Shown piece after piece: positions 1 to 8,900 of a DNA stretch of 64,000 bases. Every line of letters starts with the position of its first letter. Position 1 is the first letter of the stretch. Below the pieces are notes generated by a model. It saw only the letters and a program-made list of their open reading frames with translations. It did not search any database and had not been told where the DNA came from. Origin of the DNA: Parapedobacter koreensis. GTDB lineage: Bacteria > Bacteroidota > Bacteroidia > Sphingobacteriales > Sphingobacteriaceae. The stretch lies in assembly GCF_900109365.1 (NCBI RefSeq), contig NZ_FNZR01000001.1, positions 248,001-312,000 on the forward strand, written 5' to 3'. Made by a program: the position numbers and the translations under genes.

Positions 1-104
1 GGTCGGAAGTAGTTAAAAAAAATCGTACCTTAGCAATGCATTTCCAAACGTGCTTGCTATTATAAATCAACAGTTTAAATAAGTAAAAAAACAAAAAGCA
101 GAAA

Positions 105-1163
105 ATGGCAAAAATCAATTTTGGGGGAGTCGTGGAAAACGTGGTAACCCGTGAAGAATTTCCTTTGGAAAAAGCTCAGGAAGTACTGAAGAATGAAACC
201 GTAGCGGTCATCGGATACGGTGTACAAGGCCCTGGACAAGCATTGAACCAGAAAGATAATGGCATTAATGTCATCATTGGCCAGCGGAAAGATTCAAAAA
301 CATGGGACAAAGCTGTTGCTGATGGCTGGGTACCTGGTGAAACGTTGTTTGAAATCGAAGAGGCCCTTGAAAAAGGAACCATTATTTGTTACCTGCTGAG
401 CGACGCTGCACAGATTGCGTTGTGGCCAACAGTAAAGGAGCACCTCACCGCAGGCAAGGCCCTATATTTCTCACACGGATTTGGCATCACCTTCAACGAG
501 CAAACGGACATCATCCCACCTGCCGACGTGGATGTGTTCCTTGTAGCACCCAAAGGATCGGGTACTTCGCTGCGCCGCATGTTTCTCGAAGGGCGTGGAC
601 TCAATTCCAGCTTTGCCATCTACCAAGATGCTACCGGTAAAGCACGTGACCGCGTCATTGCACTTGGCATTGCCGTAGGCAGCGGTTACTTGTTCGAGAC
701 CGATTTCAAGAAAGAGGTATATTCCGACCTCACCGGCGAACGCGGCACACTGATGGGTGCCATCCAAGGCATCTTTGCCGCACAATACCAGGTGCTCCGC
801 GACAAAGGGCACTCCCCTTCCGAGGCGTTCAACGAAACCGTGGAAGAGCTCACGCAGTCGTTGATGCCGTTGGTAGCCGAAAACGGCATGGATTGGATGT
901 ACGCCAATTGTTCTACCACGGCACAGCGCGGTGCATTGGACTGGTGGAAGAAATTCCGCGATGCTACCGCTCCGGTCTTTAAAGAACTTTACGAAAGCGT
1001 TGCTTCCGGCAAGGAATCACAACGCTCCATCGATAGCAATAGCCAACCGGATTACCGGGTAAAACTGGAAGAGGAGCTGAAAGAGCTTCGGGAAAGTGAA
1101 ATGTGGCAGGCAGGAGCCGCAGTGAGGAGCTTGCGTCCTGAAAACCAGCCTTCGGAAGTTTAA
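105..1163 (+). CDS. ilvC: Ketol-acid reductoisomerase
   Basis: IlvC performs the Mg-dependent alkyl migration and NADPH reduction that turns acetolactate or acetohydroxybutyrate into the dihydroxy acids for valine/leucine and isoleucine synthesis; cytoplasmic. The 352-residue protein shows the Rossmann glycine motif GYGVQG near residues 37-42, the block FSHGFGI, the segment VAPKGSGTSLRR, and the metal-binding region DLTGERGTLMG followed by ETVEELTQSL. This is the Bacteroidota form, whose sequence diverges from the E. coli enzyme. It is the first gene visible here; in related genomes ilvD, ilvB and ilvN precede it, so the operon probably starts before the window (inference). leuA follows after 69 bp that contain a hairpin. 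Confidence 0.97.
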   Translation: MAKINFGGVVENVVTREEFPLEKAQEVLKNETVAVIGYGVQGPGQALNQKDNGINVIIGQRKDSKTWDKAVADGWVPGETLFEIEEALEKGTIICYLLSDAAQIALWPTVKEHLTAGKALYFSHGFGITFNEQTDIIPPADVDVFLVAPKGSGTSLRRMFLEGRGLNSSFAIYQDATGKARDRVIALGIAVGSGYLFETDFKKEVYSDLTGERGTLMGAIQGIFAAQYQVLRDKGHSPSEAFNETVEELTQSLMPLVAENGMDWMYANCSTTAQRGALDWWKKFRDATAPVFKELYESVASGKESQRSIDSNSQPDYRVKLEEELKELRESEMWQAGAAVRSLRPENQPSEV

Positions 1164-1184
1164 TAGCGCTAAAATATCACCAAT

Positions 1185-1211
1185 AGCGGCACTTTCATAA
1201 AAAGTGCCGCT
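1185..1211 (+). promoter_or_regulatory. Intercistronic hairpin between ilvC and leuA
   Basis: An 11-bp perfect stem (AGCGGCACTTT pairing with AAAGTGCCGCT) with a 5-nt loop lies between the ilvC stop and the leuA start. It is followed by TATAAAAAA rather than a run of T, so a simple intrinsic terminator is unlikely on the plus strand. It may be an RNA-processing or stability element, or a weak attenuator, separating ilvC expression from the leu genes. Only the structure is seen; its role is inference. Confidence 0.5.
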
Positions 1212-1232
1212 TATAAAAAATAGTGGAAAACC

Positions 1233-2741
1233 ATGTTACACGATCCAAACCGCATATATGTTTTTGACACCACTCTTCGCGACGGCGAACAGGTGCCCGG
1301 CTCGCAGCTGACTACCCCCGAGAAACTCATCATCGGCGAAGCGCTGGAGTCCCTGGGTGTGGACGTCATCGAGGCTGGCTTTCCGATATCCAGTCCGGGA
1401 GATTTCACCAGTGTGGTGGAACTTTCAAAATTGGTCCGCGAACCCGTTATCTGCGCACTTACACGTGCGAATAAAGGCGACATCGACTGTGCGGCGGAAG
1501 CATTGAAGCACGCCAAAAGACCCCGCATCCATACGGGTATCGGATCATCTGATACGCACATCAAATATAAATTCAACAGCACACGCGAAGCTATCCTCGA
1601 ACGGGCTGTGGAAGCTGTGAAATATGCCAAGCGCTTTGTAGAAGACATCGAGTTTTACGCGGAAGACGCCGGTAGGGCTGACAATGAATACCTCGCCCGG
1701 ATGATTGAAGCGGTGATTGCCGCCGGTGCAACAGTCGTCAATATCCCCGATACCAACGGCTATTGCCTGCCCGAGCAGTATGGTGCAAAAATCCGGTTCC
1801 TGAAGGAAAACGTAAAAAATATCGACAACGCCATCATCTCCGTGCATTGCCACAACGACCTCGGACTGGCGACGGCAAATAGCATCGCTGGCCTGCAAAA
1901 CGGGGCAAGGCAAGTGGAATGCACCATCAATGGCATCGGCGAACGGGCTGGCAATACGTCGTTGGAAGAGGTGGTCATGATCCTGAAAACCCATCCATCC
2001 ATTGGCTTACACACCCACATCAATACCAAACAGCTCTACCCGCTGAGTGGCATGGTGAGTCGCATGATGCGCATGCCCGTACAGCCCAACAAAGCGATTG
2101 TGGGACGCAATGCCTTTGCACACAGCTCGGGCATCCACCAAGATGGGGTGCTTAAACACCGGGAGAACTATGAAATCATGAATCCCGAAGATGTCGGAAT
2201 CGACCAATCGGAAATCATATTGACTGCCCGCAGTGGCAGGCATGCCTTGAAGCACCACTTAGAACGCCTGGGCTATACCATTGATCGCATTGACCTGGAT
2301 CAGGTATACCAACGCTTTTTGGAGTTGGCCGACGCGAAAAAAGAACTGAAGGACGATGATCTACTGCAACTGATGGGAGCCAAAACGGAAGAGAACTTCA
2401 AAAATGGGTTAGCCATCAATACCTTACAGGTCACCACAGGCGACCAAGAGGCTCCGGAAGCAACCATCACGCTAAGTTATAATGGCGTGGAACATGCCGC
2501 TACTGCCATTGGCAACGGCCCCGTAAGCGCTACGATTAAAGCCATCGAAGAGATTATCGGCAAACATATAGAAATCAAAGAATTTAATATCCATTCCATC
2601 CATGGGGGTAGCGACGACGTCAGCAAAGTAGATATGCGCGTCGTATATGACGATAAATCCTATATGGGCTACGGTTTTAGCACGGATATCGTACGGGCAT
2701 CGGCAAATGCTTATTTGGATGCATTGAATAAGTTTATTTAG
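1233..2741 (+). CDS. leuA: 2-isopropylmalate synthase
   Basis: LeuA condenses acetyl-CoA with 2-oxoisovalerate, the committed step of leucine synthesis. The 502-residue protein starts with the [12 protein letters not shown] signature (residues about 11-22) of the HMGL-like TIM barrel, carries the metal-binding HCHNDLG motif and the NGIGERAGN block, and ends in a LeuA dimerisation/allosteric domain (about residues 370-502, including [17 protein letters not shown]) that usually senses leucine. It lies in the ilvC-leuACD order. A second member of the same family sits at 4784-6370; this copy is the better LeuA match because of the [14 protein letters not shown] block and the length. Confidence 0.96.
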   Translation: MLHDPNRIYVFDTTLRDGEQVPGSQLTTPEKLIIGEALESLGVDVIEAGFPISSPGDFTSVVELSKLVREPVICALTRANKGDIDCAAEALKHAKRPRIHTGIGSSDTHIKYKFNSTREAILERAVEAVKYAKRFVEDIEFYAEDAGRADNEYLARMIEAVIAAGATVVNIPDTNGYCLPEQYGAKIRFLKENVKNIDNAIISVHCHNDLGLATANSIAGLQNGARQVECTINGIGERAGNTSLEEVVMILKTHPSIGLHTHINTKQLYPLSGMVSRMMRMPVQPNKAIVGRNAFAHSSGIHQDGVLKHRENYEIMNPEDVGIDQSEIILTARSGRHALKHHLERLGYTIDRIDLDQVYQRFLELADAKKELKDDDLLQLMGAKTEENFKNGLAINTLQVTTGDQEAPEATITLSYNGVEHAATAIGNGPVSATIKAIEEIIGKHIEIKEFNIHSIHGGSDDVSKVDMRVVYDDKSYMGYGFSTDIVRASANAYLDALNKFI

Positions 2742-2782
2742 CCGTAGCATAAAACGCATAACACGAAACAACAACTATAAAA

Positions 2783-4180
2783 ATGAGTAAGACATTATTT
2801 GACAAGGTATGGGATACGCACGTCGTGCGTAAGATAGAAGGGGGGCCTGATGTGTTATTTATTGATCGGCATTTAATCCACGAGGTAACCAGCCCGGTGG
2901 CGTTTTTGGGACTTAGGCAGCGCGATATCCGCGTATTGTACCCCGAGCGGACGTTCGCCACGGCGGACCACAATACGCCGACGATCAATCAGCATTTGCC
3001 CGTGCAAGATCCATTATCTGCCAACCAACTGAAAGCATTGGAAGAAAACACCAAGGAATACGGTATCCGGCATTGGGGCCTGGGGCATTACAAGAACGGC
3101 ATTGTACACGTGATTGGCCCGGAAAATGGTATTACCCAACCAGGAGCAACCATTGTCTGCGGCGATTCCCATACGTCTACACACGGTGCATTCGGTGCCA
3201 TTGCCTTTGGCATCGGCACATCCGAGGTGGAGATGGTGCTTTCCTCCCAGTGCATCATGCAGCCAAAGCCCAAAAAAATGCGCATCACGATCAATGGCGC
3301 ATTGGGCAAGGGGGTGTTGCCCAAGGACGTTGCCTTGTTTATCATTTCCAAGCTTACCACGTCGGGGGCTACCGGTTACTTCGTGGAGTATGCAGGTAGC
3401 GTATTCGCACAGATGAGCATGGAAGGCCGGATGACCGTTTGCAACTTGAGCATCGAGATGGGTGCCCGTGGCGGAATGATCGCTCCCGATCAGGTGACGT
3501 TTGACTATATTAAAGACCGTGAATTCAGCCCCAAAGGCGCTGACTGGGACAAAGCGATGGCTTATTGGGAAACACTGAAAACCGATGAGGGTGCCGTCTT
3601 TGACAAAGAATTTGTATTCGAGGGCGCGGAAATCGAGCCGATGATTACCTACGGCACCAACCCCGGTATGGGGATTGGCATCACCAAGGAAATACCCGAT
3701 GCCAAACAGGCGGAAGAAGCAGAGGCTACCTTTGCGAAATCCCTCGGGTATATGGGTTTCCACGAGGGCGAACCCATGGAAGGTAAAAAGGTAGATTATG
3801 TCTTCGTGGGCAGTTGCACCAATGGCCGCATCGAAGATTTTCGCGCCTTCGCTTCCTTGGTAAAAGGGAAACGCAAGGCCGACGATGTAACCGTATGGTT
3901 GGTGCCTGGCTCGCATGTGGTGGAAGAGCAGATTAAAAGGGAAGGCATCCTTGATGTCCTTACCGAAGCGGGTTTCTCGCTACGCCAGCCGGGATGTTCG
4001 GCCTGCCTCGCGATGAACGAAGATAAAATCCCCGCAGGCAAATATGCGGTAAGTACCTCCAACCGGAATTTCGAAGGGCGCCAAGGCCCCGGAGCGCGTA
4101 CCTTGCTCGCCAGTCCATTAGTCGCGGCGGCCGCGGCCGTCACCGGAAAAGTAACCGATCCGAGAACCCTTTTACAATAA
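2783..4180 (+). CDS. leuC: 3-isopropylmalate dehydratase large subunit
   Basis: LeuC with LeuD forms the 4Fe-4S isomerase that converts 2-isopropylmalate to 3-isopropylmalate; the same enzyme type can process citramalate to 3-methylmalate. At 465 residues it has the normal length. Visible are the substrate-binding HLIHEVTSP and [12 protein letters not shown] blocks and the cluster ligands in [13 protein letters not shown] and [10 protein letters not shown] (one Cys plus a CxxC pair). It begins 41 bp after leuA and ends 4 bp before leuD, fitting co-translation of the two subunits. Confidence 0.97.
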   Translation: MSKTLFDKVWDTHVVRKIEGGPDVLFIDRHLIHEVTSPVAFLGLRQRDIRVLYPERTFATADHNTPTINQHLPVQDPLSANQLKALEENTKEYGIRHWGLGHYKNGIVHVIGPENGITQPGATIVCGDSHTSTHGAFGAIAFGIGTSEVEMVLSSQCIMQPKPKKMRITINGALGKGVLPKDVALFIISKLTTSGATGYFVEYAGSVFAQMSMEGRMTVCNLSIEMGARGGMIAPDQVTFDYIKDREFSPKGADWDKAMAYWETLKTDEGAVFDKEFVFEGAEIEPMITYGTNPGMGIGITKEIPDAKQAEEAEATFAKSLGYMGFHEGEPMEGKKVDYVFVGSCTNGRIEDFRAFASLVKGKRKADDVTVWLVPGSHVVEEQIKREGILDVLTEAGFSLRQPGCSACLAMNEDKIPAGKYAVSTSNRNFEGRQGPGARTLLASPLVAAAAAVTGKVTDPRTLLQ

Positions 4181-4184
4181 TACC

Positions 4185-4781
4185 ATGGCATACGACAGTT
4201 TTAATATCTTGAAAAGCACGGCGGTGCCGCTTCCCATTGAGAACGTAGACACGGACCAGATCATTCCTGCCCGGTTTTTGAAAGCTACCGAGCGGGTGGG
4301 CTTTGGCGACAACCTCTTCCGCGATTGGCGGTACAACCCGGACAATACCCCTAAAGCGGATTTCGTGCTGAACAACCCGACTTACAAAGGCAAAATCCTG
4401 GTAGGCGGCAAAAATTTCGGTTCGGGCTCATCCCGTGAACACGCCGCATGGGCTATCTATGACTATGGGTTCAGGTGCGTGGTATCCAGCTTTTTCGCTG
4501 ATATTTTTCGAAATAACTGCCTGAACATCGGCGTATTGCCTGTGCAGGTAAGCGCTGGGTTCCTGGAGCGGGTTTTCGCGGAAATCTATGCCAACCCGGA
4601 TACCGATCTGGAGGTAAACCTGCCCGAGCAGACCATCACGTTGCTGGCCACCGGCGAGCAGGAGTCGTTCGACATCAACAGCTACAAAAAAAGTAACATG
4701 ATGAACGGCTTTGATGACATTGACTATTTACTCAACATCAAATCGGATATCCAGGAATTTGCAAAGACCCTTCCCTTGTAG
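4185..4781 (+). CDS. leuD: 3-isopropylmalate dehydratase small subunit
   Basis: LeuD supplies the swivelling domain that completes the LeuC active site. The 198-residue protein contains NVDTDQIIPARFL near the N terminus and the GSGSSREHAAWAI motif whose Arg contacts substrate, followed by the FADIFRNNCLNIGVLP block. The length is typical. It is separated by only 4 bp from leuC and 2 bp from the next gene, so the three genes are surely one transcript. Confidence 0.97.
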   Translation: MAYDSFNILKSTAVPLPIENVDTDQIIPARFLKATERVGFGDNLFRDWRYNPDNTPKADFVLNNPTYKGKILVGGKNFGSGSSREHAAWAIYDYGFRCVVSSFFADIFRNNCLNIGVLPVQVSAGFLERVFAEIYANPDTDLEVNLPEQTITLLATGEQESFDINSYKKSNMMNGFDDIDYLLNIKSDIQEFAKTLPL

Positions 4782-4783
4782 CC

Positions 4784-6370
4784 ATGGAAAGCAGGAAATT
4801 AGAAATCATGGACACGACACTGCGCGATGGCGAACAAACCTCGGGTGTGTCGTTCTCGGTTTCGGAGAAATTAACCATTGCGCAACTGTTGCTGGAGGAG
4901 CTTCGGGTAGACCGGGTGGAGGTTGCCTCTGCACGGGTTTCCCAAGGGGAATTTGAAGCGGTAAAAACCATCGCGGACTGGGCTTCCCATAACGGGCATT
5001 TGAATCATATCGAGGTGCTGTCTTTCGTCGATAACGGCATTTCCATCGCCTGGATGCAACGGGCGGGTATCAAGGTGCAAAACTTGCTGACCAAAGGCTC
5101 GCTAAACCACCTCACCCACCAACTGCGGAAAACACCAGAGCAGCATTTTGATGAAATTGCAAGTGCCATAGCGCAGGCGGCGCAACAGGGAATCGCTACG
5201 AATGTATATTTGGAAGATTGGAGCAACGGCATGCGCCATTCACCTGAATATGTGTTGCAATACCTCGATTTTTTGGGATTGCAACCTGTCAACCGGATCA
5301 TGCTGCCAGACACCCTCGGCGTGCTTACCCCCGGTGAAACATTTCAATATATTACCACGCTGCGGACGCGCTACCCACAGATCCATTTCGATTTCCATGC
5401 CCACAACGACTATGACCTGGGCACGGCGAATGTGCTTGAAGCGGTAAGGGCTGGCATAAATGGCTTGCATCTGACGGTAAACGGCATGGGCGAGCGCGCG
5501 GGTAATGCGCCATTGGCCAGTGCCGTAGCTGCCATCAATGATTTTCTGACCGACGCTGAAATCGGTATCAACGAATCTGCCATCTATACCGTGAGCAAAC
5601 TGGTGGAAAATTTTTCTGGCGTGCGGATACCGGCAAATAAACCCATCGTAGGGGATAATGTGTTTACCCAGACGGCGGGCATACATGCCGATGGCGACAA
5701 TAAAAACAATCTCTATTTCAACGATCTGCTCCCCGAACGATTCGGCCGGAAACGGAAATATGCATTGGGCAAAACTTCGGGCAAAGCAAACATTGAAAAA
5801 AACCTGCAGGAACTTGGCCTCAAGCTAAACGAAGAAGATCTGAAAAAGGTAACGCAACGGGTCATTGAACTCGGTGACAAGAAAGAAACCGTAACCACCG
5901 AAGATTTGCCTTACATCATTTCGGACGTGCTCGCTACTAAGGCCCACGAGGAGCGAATCTTGGTGGAATCGTATGTACTCACCCATGCCAAGGGCCTGCG
6001 CCCATCGGCTACCATCGCCGTGCGGATCAACGGCGAGCTGTTTGAAGAGCATGCGCAGGGTGATGGCCAATTCGATGCCTTCATGAATGCCCTGAGCATG
6101 GCTTATGCCAAAAACAATATCCATCTGCCCGGTTTAATCGATTATAACGTGCGCATCGCCCCGGGGAGCAGCTCAGATGCGCTCTGCGAAACCACCATTA
6201 CCTGGGAGACGGACGACCGCACGTTTTCGACCCGCGGATTGGATTCCGACCAGACGGTGTCTGCTATCAAAGCTACCCAAAAAATGCTGAATATTATCTT
6301 GCATGCGGAACAGGCGATGGGATTTGAGGCGTTGGACATTAGACAACAGACAACAGACATTAGACATTAG
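4784..6370 (+). CDS. LeuA-family synthase, probable (R)-citramalate synthase
   Basis: This is a second member of the isopropylmalate/citramalate/homocitrate synthase family: 528 residues with [13 protein letters not shown] at the N terminus, the metal motif HFHAHNDYDLG, NGMGERAGNAPL, and a C-terminal LeuA-type regulatory domain. It differs clearly from leuA at 1233. In Bacteroidota such a second copy inside the leu operon is usually read as citramalate synthase, which condenses pyruvate with acetyl-CoA and feeds LeuCD/LeuB to give 2-oxobutanoate for isoleucine. Substrate cannot be proven from sequence. The last dozen codons lie inside a heptad repeat (6335-6384), so the stop may be displaced relative to orthologues. 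Confidence 0.8.
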   Translation: MESRKLEIMDTTLRDGEQTSGVSFSVSEKLTIAQLLLEELRVDRVEVASARVSQGEFEAVKTIADWASHNGHLNHIEVLSFVDNGISIAWMQRAGIKVQNLLTKGSLNHLTHQLRKTPEQHFDEIASAIAQAAQQGIATNVYLEDWSNGMRHSPEYVLQYLDFLGLQPVNRIMLPDTLGVLTPGETFQYITTLRTRYPQIHFDFHAHNDYDLGTANVLEAVRAGINGLHLTVNGMGERAGNAPLASAVAAINDFLTDAEIGINESAIYTVSKLVENFSGVRIPANKPIVGDNVFTQTAGIHADGDNKNNLYFNDLLPERFGRKRKYALGKTSGKANIEKNLQELGLKLNEEDLKKVTQRVIELGDKKETVTTEDLPYIISDVLATKAHEERILVESYVLTHAKGLRPSATIAVRINGELFEEHAQGDGQFDAFMNALSMAYAKNNIHLPGLIDYNVRIAPGSSSDALCETTITWETDDRTFSTRGLDSDQTVSAIKATQKMLNIILHAEQAMGFEALDIRQQTTDIRH

Positions 6371-6384
6371 ACAACAGACATTAG
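6335..6384 (+). repeat. Heptad repeat TTAGACA/ACAGACA spanning a stop codon
   Basis: Six complete 7-bp units follow each other at 6339-6380 in the order TTAGACA, ACAGACA, ACAGACA, TTAGACA, TTAGACA, ACAGACA, flanked by partial units (GACA before, TTAG after). The tract forms the final codons and stop of the preceding CDS and runs towards leuB. A related four-unit tract in the opposite orientation lies at 32116-32143, upstream of dcd. Confidence 0.85.
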
Positions 6385-6415
6385 CTAATAGCTTACGATT
6401 TATAACTAACATACG

Positions 6416-7510
6416 ATGGAATTGAATATAGCGCTTTTGCCCGGTGATGGCATCGGGCCCGAGGTGGTTGGACAAGCAGTAAAGGTTGTGGATGCCGTGG
6501 CTGGAAAATTTGGCCACAAGGTAAACTGGACGTTCGGATTGACGGGTGCGGCCGCCATCGATGCGGTGGGCGACCCCTATCCAGAATCGACCCATGCGAT
6601 TTGCATGGCTGCGGATGCCGTACTTTTCGGTGCCATTGGCCATCCCCGTTATGACAACGACCCCAAGGCACCGGTGCGCCCCGAGCAAGGATTGCTGAAG
6701 ATGCGCAAGCAGCTTGGCCTTTTTGCCAATGTACGCCCAACATTTACATTTCCCTCCCTGATTGACAATTCGCCTCTGAAACGTGAGCGCATTGAAGGAA
6801 CAGACTTAATCATCCTGCGTGAACTCACCGGAGGCATTTACTTTGGCGAGCGCGGCCGCAAAGATGGTGGCGACACGGCCTTTGATACCTGTACATACAC
6901 CCGTGACGAAGTGAAACGGCTAGCCAAACTGGGATTTGAGATGGCCATGGGCCGACGAAAAAAACTGTGCTGTGTAGATAAGGCCAATGTGCTGGAAAGC
7001 TCCCGCTTGTGGCGGGAAACCGTGCAGGACATGGAGAAAGATTTTCCCGAGGTAGAGGTCAGCTACGAGTTTGTGGATGCCGTGGCTATGCGCCTGGTGC
7101 AATGGCCGTCGGCTTACGACGTCCTCATCACGGAAAACCTGTTTGGCGATATCCTCACCGATGAAGCTTCCGTAATTTCCGGATCCATGGGGTTGATGCC
7201 TTCTGCATCCATTGGCGTCCATACTTCCCTTTTCGAGCCGATCCATGGCTCGTATCCGCAGGCGGCAGGAAAAGATATCGCCAATCCGCTGGCAACCGTA
7301 CTTTCGGCTGCGATGCTCTTTGAAGATGCCTTCGGATTGAAGGAAGAAGCCGCCCTCATCCGTGCGGTCGTCAATAAATCATTGGCAGAAGGCATTGTAA
7401 CCGAAGATCTTGCCGGCAAGGGGAAGGCCTATAAAACCAGTGAAGTGGGTGATTGGCTGGCCAGCCAGGTCAGCCTCCTCGAAGAGGCCACGACAACAGC
7501 TGCTCAATGA
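6416..7510 (+). CDS. leuB: 3-isopropylmalate dehydrogenase
   Basis: LeuB oxidatively decarboxylates 3-isopropylmalate to 2-oxoisocaproate with NAD. The 364-residue protein begins with the LLPGDGIGPEVV signature, has the substrate-binding Arg region and RELTGGIYFGERG, and the metal/NAD block ENLFGDILTDEASVISGSMG followed by EPIHGSYPQAAGKDIANP. It starts 45 bp after the previous gene, just beyond the heptad repeat. Its stop TGA overlaps the ATG of ilvA (ATGA), which indicates translational coupling. Confidence 0.97.
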   Translation: MELNIALLPGDGIGPEVVGQAVKVVDAVAGKFGHKVNWTFGLTGAAAIDAVGDPYPESTHAICMAADAVLFGAIGHPRYDNDPKAPVRPEQGLLKMRKQLGLFANVRPTFTFPSLIDNSPLKRERIEGTDLIILRELTGGIYFGERGRKDGGDTAFDTCTYTRDEVKRLAKLGFEMAMGRRKKLCCVDKANVLESSRLWRETVQDMEKDFPEVEVSYEFVDAVAMRLVQWPSAYDVLITENLFGDILTDEASVISGSMGLMPSASIGVHTSLFEPIHGSYPQAAGKDIANPLATVLSAAMLFEDAFGLKEEAALIRAVVNKSLAEGIVTEDLAGKGKAYKTSEVGDWLASQVSLLEEATTTAAQ

Positions 7511-8739
7511 AACAAGCAATAGAAGCCGTTGCTGAACGCTTCAAGGGGGTGGTGACCCACACCCCCTTGCAATATAACCAACGGCTATCGGAAAAGTATC
7601 ATGCTTCCATATTCCTCAAACGAGAAGATCTGCAGGTCGTACGCTCTTATAAACTGCGGGGCGCATTCAACAAAATCAGCAAACTCACCGATGCACAACG
7701 GGCCAAAGGAGTAGTCTGTGCCAGCGCAGGCAACCATGCCCAAGGGGTGGCTTATTCCTGCAAAAGACTGGGTATCAATGGAGTCATTTTCATGCCCGGC
7801 CCTACACCAAGGCAGAAAATCAGCCAGACTGAAATGTTCGGCAATGGCTATATTGAAATCGTACTTACTGGCGATACATTTGACGATTGCCAACAGGTGG
7901 CCTTAGCATATTGTGCCGCGCAGGGTATGACGTTCGTCCACCCGTTTGACGACCTGGATATTATCGAAGGACAAGGTACGGTGGGCCTGGAAATCATAAA
8001 CGACCAACCCGATACCGACGTGGTCATCCTACCGATAGGCGGTGGCGGACTGGCATCAGGGGCAGCTTCCTACTTGCGGGAAACTACGCCGGACATCCGG
8101 ATTTATGGTGTAGAGCCCGAAGGTGCGCCTTCCATGAAAGCCGCCTTGGCCCATGGTGGTCCTGTAGTCCTCAACGAAATCAACCGATTTGTGGATGGTG
8201 CTGCCGTGAAACGAATCGGCGACCTCACCTACCAATATTGCAGCCGCCTACTGGACGATGTACGCCTTATCCCCGAAGGCAAAATATGCACGACTATCCT
8301 GGAATTGTATAATAAGGATGCCATCGTTGCCGAACCAGCAGGAGCACTGGCCATCGCTGCCCTTGATTTTTATAAAGACGACATCAAAGGCAAGAACGTG
8401 GTGTGTATCCTAAGTGGTGGCAACAACGATATCGACCGGATGGGCGAAATCAAGGAGCTCTCCTTACTGTATGAAGGGCTGAAGCATTATTTCATTGTCC
8501 GCTTCCCGCAGCGCCCCGGTGCACTCAAGCTCTTTGTCAATGAAGTACTCGGCCCAACCGATGACATCACCCGCTTTGAGTTTATCAAGAAGACACAGCG
8601 CGAACGTGGTCCGGCTCTGGTGGGCATCGAATTACAAACAGCCTCCGACTATCCCGCATTGATAGCACGCCTGCATGAGCATCGCTTTGAATTCAAGGAA
8701 GTAAACAACGATTCAACCCTGTTTGAATACTTGGTGTAG
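7507..8739 (+). CDS. ilvA: Threonine dehydratase (biosynthetic type)
   Basis: IlvA is a PLP enzyme that deaminates threonine to 2-oxobutanoate, the first step of isoleucine synthesis from threonine. The start is taken at the ATG overlapping the leuB stop (ATGA), giving 410 residues; the reading frame stays open upstream but that stretch is leuB in another frame. Visible are the PLP-lysine motif SYKLRGA (about residues 49-55), the SAGNHAQG loop, the glycine-rich GGGGLASG phosphate-binding loop, and a single C-terminal ACT-like domain (about residues 325-410) that may sense isoleucine. It is the last gene of the operon. Confidence 0.95.
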   Translation: MKQAIEAVAERFKGVVTHTPLQYNQRLSEKYHASIFLKREDLQVVRSYKLRGAFNKISKLTDAQRAKGVVCASAGNHAQGVAYSCKRLGINGVIFMPGPTPRQKISQTEMFGNGYIEIVLTGDTFDDCQQVALAYCAAQGMTFVHPFDDLDIIEGQGTVGLEIINDQPDTDVVILPIGGGGLASGAASYLRETTPDIRIYGVEPEGAPSMKAALAHGGPVVLNEINRFVDGAAVKRIGDLTYQYCSRLLDDVRLIPEGKICTTILELYNKDAIVAEPAGALAIAALDFYKDDIKGKNVVCILSGGNNDIDRMGEIKELSLLYEGLKHYFIVRFPQRPGALKLFVNEVLGPTDDITRFEFIKKTQRERGPALVGIELQTASDYPALIARLHEHRFEFKEVNNDSTLFEYLV

Positions 8740-8840
8740 CTAATTGCTACCCCTAAATCGTTTTAACTCAATTCTTCCACCAGAGTTACGCCTGTTTTTT
8801 TTGAACTTTTCTGAAGTTTTTAAAATTTTATAAAAAGTAG

Positions 8841-8872
8841 TTGGATTAATGCTCGTAATTTGTATACTTTTG
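8841..8872 (+). promoter_or_regulatory. Bacteroidota-type promoter of the first susCD pair
   Basis: A TTG (-33 element) at 8841-8843 is followed after 21 bp by TACTTTTG at 8865-8872, which matches the Bacteroidota -7 consensus TAnnTTTG. Transcription would start a few bases downstream, giving a short leader before the susC-like start at 8901. The flanking sequence is AT-rich. Confidence 0.6.
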
Positions 8873-8900
8873 TTAAAGATTAACCATCAAAATACAAGTT

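Noticed and set aside
1-104. A promoter for ilvC (TACCTTAG near 26-33)
   Set aside because: One mismatch to TAnnTTTG and no -33 element; ilvC is more likely read from an upstream operon promoter.
3014-3916. A 300-codon reading frame antisense to leuC
   Set aside because: It lies wholly within leuC on the opposite strand and shows no family features; it is a codon-bias shadow.
6335-6384. A CRISPR array
   Set aside because: The units are only seven bases long, contiguous and without spacers; no cas gene is present.
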